Shown in pieces: positions 47,410 through 48,305 of a stretch of DNA of 48,305 nucleotides. The stretch's first letter is position 1. The number at the start of each line of letters is the position of its first letter. The position numbers and the translations under genes were made by a program. Source of the DNA: a virus; IMG/VR virus record IMGVR_UViG_3300028800_000141, positions 1-48,305 of that record; one strand, written 5' to 3'. Under the pieces are notes generated by a model, which did no database searches, was not told the DNA's origin, and saw nothing but the letters and a program-made list of their open reading frames with translations.

Positions 47410-47769
47410 CTATGCGGCTGGTACATACTCCAGGTTATACTGGAAGTTGCTGGTAAATATAGTGTTGATGTTCATCGATATTTTTATTTTCCTGTCGACC
47501 AAGATCACATTTATGGAGTTGATGCTCGTCACGCCGAAGCACAGCAGGACTATACCCCGGACGCTCAAGATTATCTCCTGGGAGTTGGTCGGAACGCTAA
47601 AGAACCGGATCCAGTCAATCCCCTTCTGGATGTCGAAGTAGCAGTCCCGCAGAAAGCAGTACAGGTTGGTCTGCACGTTCTCGGCGATCGCGTTCTGCCC
47701 GGACAGAAAATTCTGCTTTCCCTGCCCGAATGTCGCGTCTCCAGTGTTGTCAAGAGCCCTTATAATCAT
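47410..47769 (-). CDS. Small baseplate wedge protein (gp25-like position)
   Basis: The product has 119 residues from ATG 47769, which overlaps the spike stop (ATGA at 47769-47766). A longer frame to 48144 is a shadow inside the spike gene. 'NTGDATFGQGKQNFLSGQNAIAENVQTNLYCFLRDCYFD' at the start and 'SINVILVDRKIKISMNINTIF' at the end fit a gp25/gpW-like wedge fold. It lies between spike and baseplate J, where gp25 homologues lie. Confidence 0.65.
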   Translation of the reverse strand: MIIRALDNTGDATFGQGKQNFLSGQNAIAENVQTNLYCFLRDCYFDIQKGIDWIRFFSVPTNSQEIILSVRGIVLLCFGVTSINSINVILVDRKIKISMNINTIFTSNFQYNLEYVPAA

Positions 47770-48305
47770 ATCTTTATAATCCAGTTTAGGCCTAGAGAGG
47801 GCTGCACGTTGTTGTGAGCTCCGTCGCCGCCGGTAGTATCTGTTGTGTGCCCAGTGCCGGTCGCCCATACCGCTATATCGCTTCCAGTGACCACCACCGG
47901 GATTGCCCCTGAAAACTCGTGGTTGTGCGATGGCATTTCTGGGATAGTGAGAGTGTGCGTCACTTCCCCGAATTCCTGGCCTAGGGTAAGCCCCAAAGTA
48001 CCACCTATTCCCGCGGCCACCTGCCCCCTCATGTCTGGCAATGTAAAATGAGTTCCGTCCGCGGATCCAAAAGTCGTCCCTATAACCGCGAACAAAAGCG
48101 GGTAGTCCGTCCTCTTCAAAGACTGCCCCTGGCAAAGAAGCCATCCGCTGGGGGCCGCGGCGGCGGGCCAGGCCATCATCAACCCGGATTGGGTCAGTCG
48201 TTCACCGGTGCCGTCCGTCAGTGACGCGGCCGAGGTGTTGTAGCTGGAAATGACGTTCAACAGGTTGCGTATGCCCCCGAAGTAACGCCGTCCGATAGGT
48301 CGTGG
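47766..48305 (-). CDS. Spike-collar protein, 3' part (joins 1-551 through the circle)
   Basis: From 48159 down to the stop at 47766 this completes the gene begun at 551. It carries the tail-collar domain: 'SGWLLCQGQSLKRTDYPLLFAV' and 'GSADGTHFTLPDMRGQV', ending 'HNNVQPSLGLNWIIKI'. Bases 48160-48305 are the duplicate copy; the missing A at 48284-48286 breaks the frame there, so a gene start placed at 48260 (TTG) is an artefact. Confidence 0.8.
   Translation of the reverse strand, partial: PRPIGRRYFGGIRNLLNVISSYNTSAASLTDGTGERLTQSGLMMAWPAAAAPSGWLLCQGQSLKRTDYPLLFAVIGTTFGSADGTHFTLPDMRGQVAAGIGGTLGLTLGQEFGEVTHTLTIPEMPSHNHEFSGAIPVVVTGSDIAVWATGTGHTTDTTGGDGAHNNVQPSLGLNWIIKI
48160..48305. repeat. Right copy of the terminal overlap
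   Basis: It matches 1-147 with one A missing at 48284-48286. See the left copy. The true genome end is therefore 48159, followed by base 1. Confidence 0.9.

Noticed and set aside
1-48305. Genome-wide recoding of TAG
   Set aside because: Several genes end cleanly at TAG with the next gene overlapping, and only one conserved gene has an internal TAG.
1-48305. Integrase, transposase, CRISPR array, reverse transcriptase or diversity-generating element
   Set aside because: I looked for their motifs and repeat layouts in the translated frames and gaps and saw none.

Overview
The window is a complete, circularly closed genome of a tailed phage with a contractile tail (myovirus morphotype). The last 146 bases repeat the first 147 with one base missing, so the unique genome is about 48,159 bp. 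One baseplate gene reads through the join in frame only if the left copy is used. Virion genes that identify it include small and large terminase, portal, a MuF-like head protein, a DUF2213-type protease/scaffold, major capsid protein, a DUF3383-type sheath, a DUF3277-type tube, tape measure and a compact baseplate. The host cannot be named. Tail-fibre modules of the 'NVGIG..PGQ.LDVQGT' type and a TMTC-like membrane protein suggest an uncultured Gram-negative or candidate-phylum bacterium, but that is inference. I saw no integrase, transposase, CRISPR array, rRNA or convincing tRNA.

There are two divergent transcription units. The leftward (minus) late operon starts near 17,040 and runs down to 1, through the circle junction, and on from 48,159 to 38,080. 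Its order is packaging and head (17.0-8.6 kb), neck (8.6-6.4 kb), tail sheath, tube and chaperone (6.4-3.9 kb), tape measure, baseplate and spike (3.9-0.0 and 48.2-45.6 kb), tail fibres (45.6-40.1 kb) and small membrane proteins, probably for lysis (40.0-38.1 kb). The rightward (plus) unit runs from 17,550 to 38,090: an HTH regulator and many small proteins (17.5-20.9 kb), an endolysin-like protein and superinfection immunity (21-21.8 kb), nucleotide metabolism and DNA modification (22-25.2 kb), recombination (26.3-29.8 kb), replication (29.8-34.8 kb), then small accessory genes, a GroES-like protein and a polytopic membrane glycosyltransferase-like protein (34.8-38.1 kb). The two units converge and overlap by 11 bases at 38,080-38,090.

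Replication would use a family A DNA polymerase, a primase/AAA+ fusion, a DUF669-like ssDNA-binding protein, a Sak4-like ATPase, a Cas4/AddB-like nuclease and an Endo VII-like nuclease. The nucleotide module has a thymidylate-synthase homologue whose dUMP-recognising Asn is Asp, as in T4 dCMP hydroxymethylase, so modified cytosine DNA is a real possibility.

The points most worth a second look are: the predicted dCMP hydroxymethylase; the phage-encoded TMTC-like glycosyltransferase; a 1291-residue fibre-like protein with a signal peptide and paired cysteines; an amber codon inside the Endo VII gene; a canonical -1 frameshift site in the tail chaperone; a strong intrinsic terminator inside the late operon; shared promoter cassettes followed by a structured leader RNA; and a pyrimidine-tract octamer (TTCTCCAG) repeated about 15 times in several reading frames.
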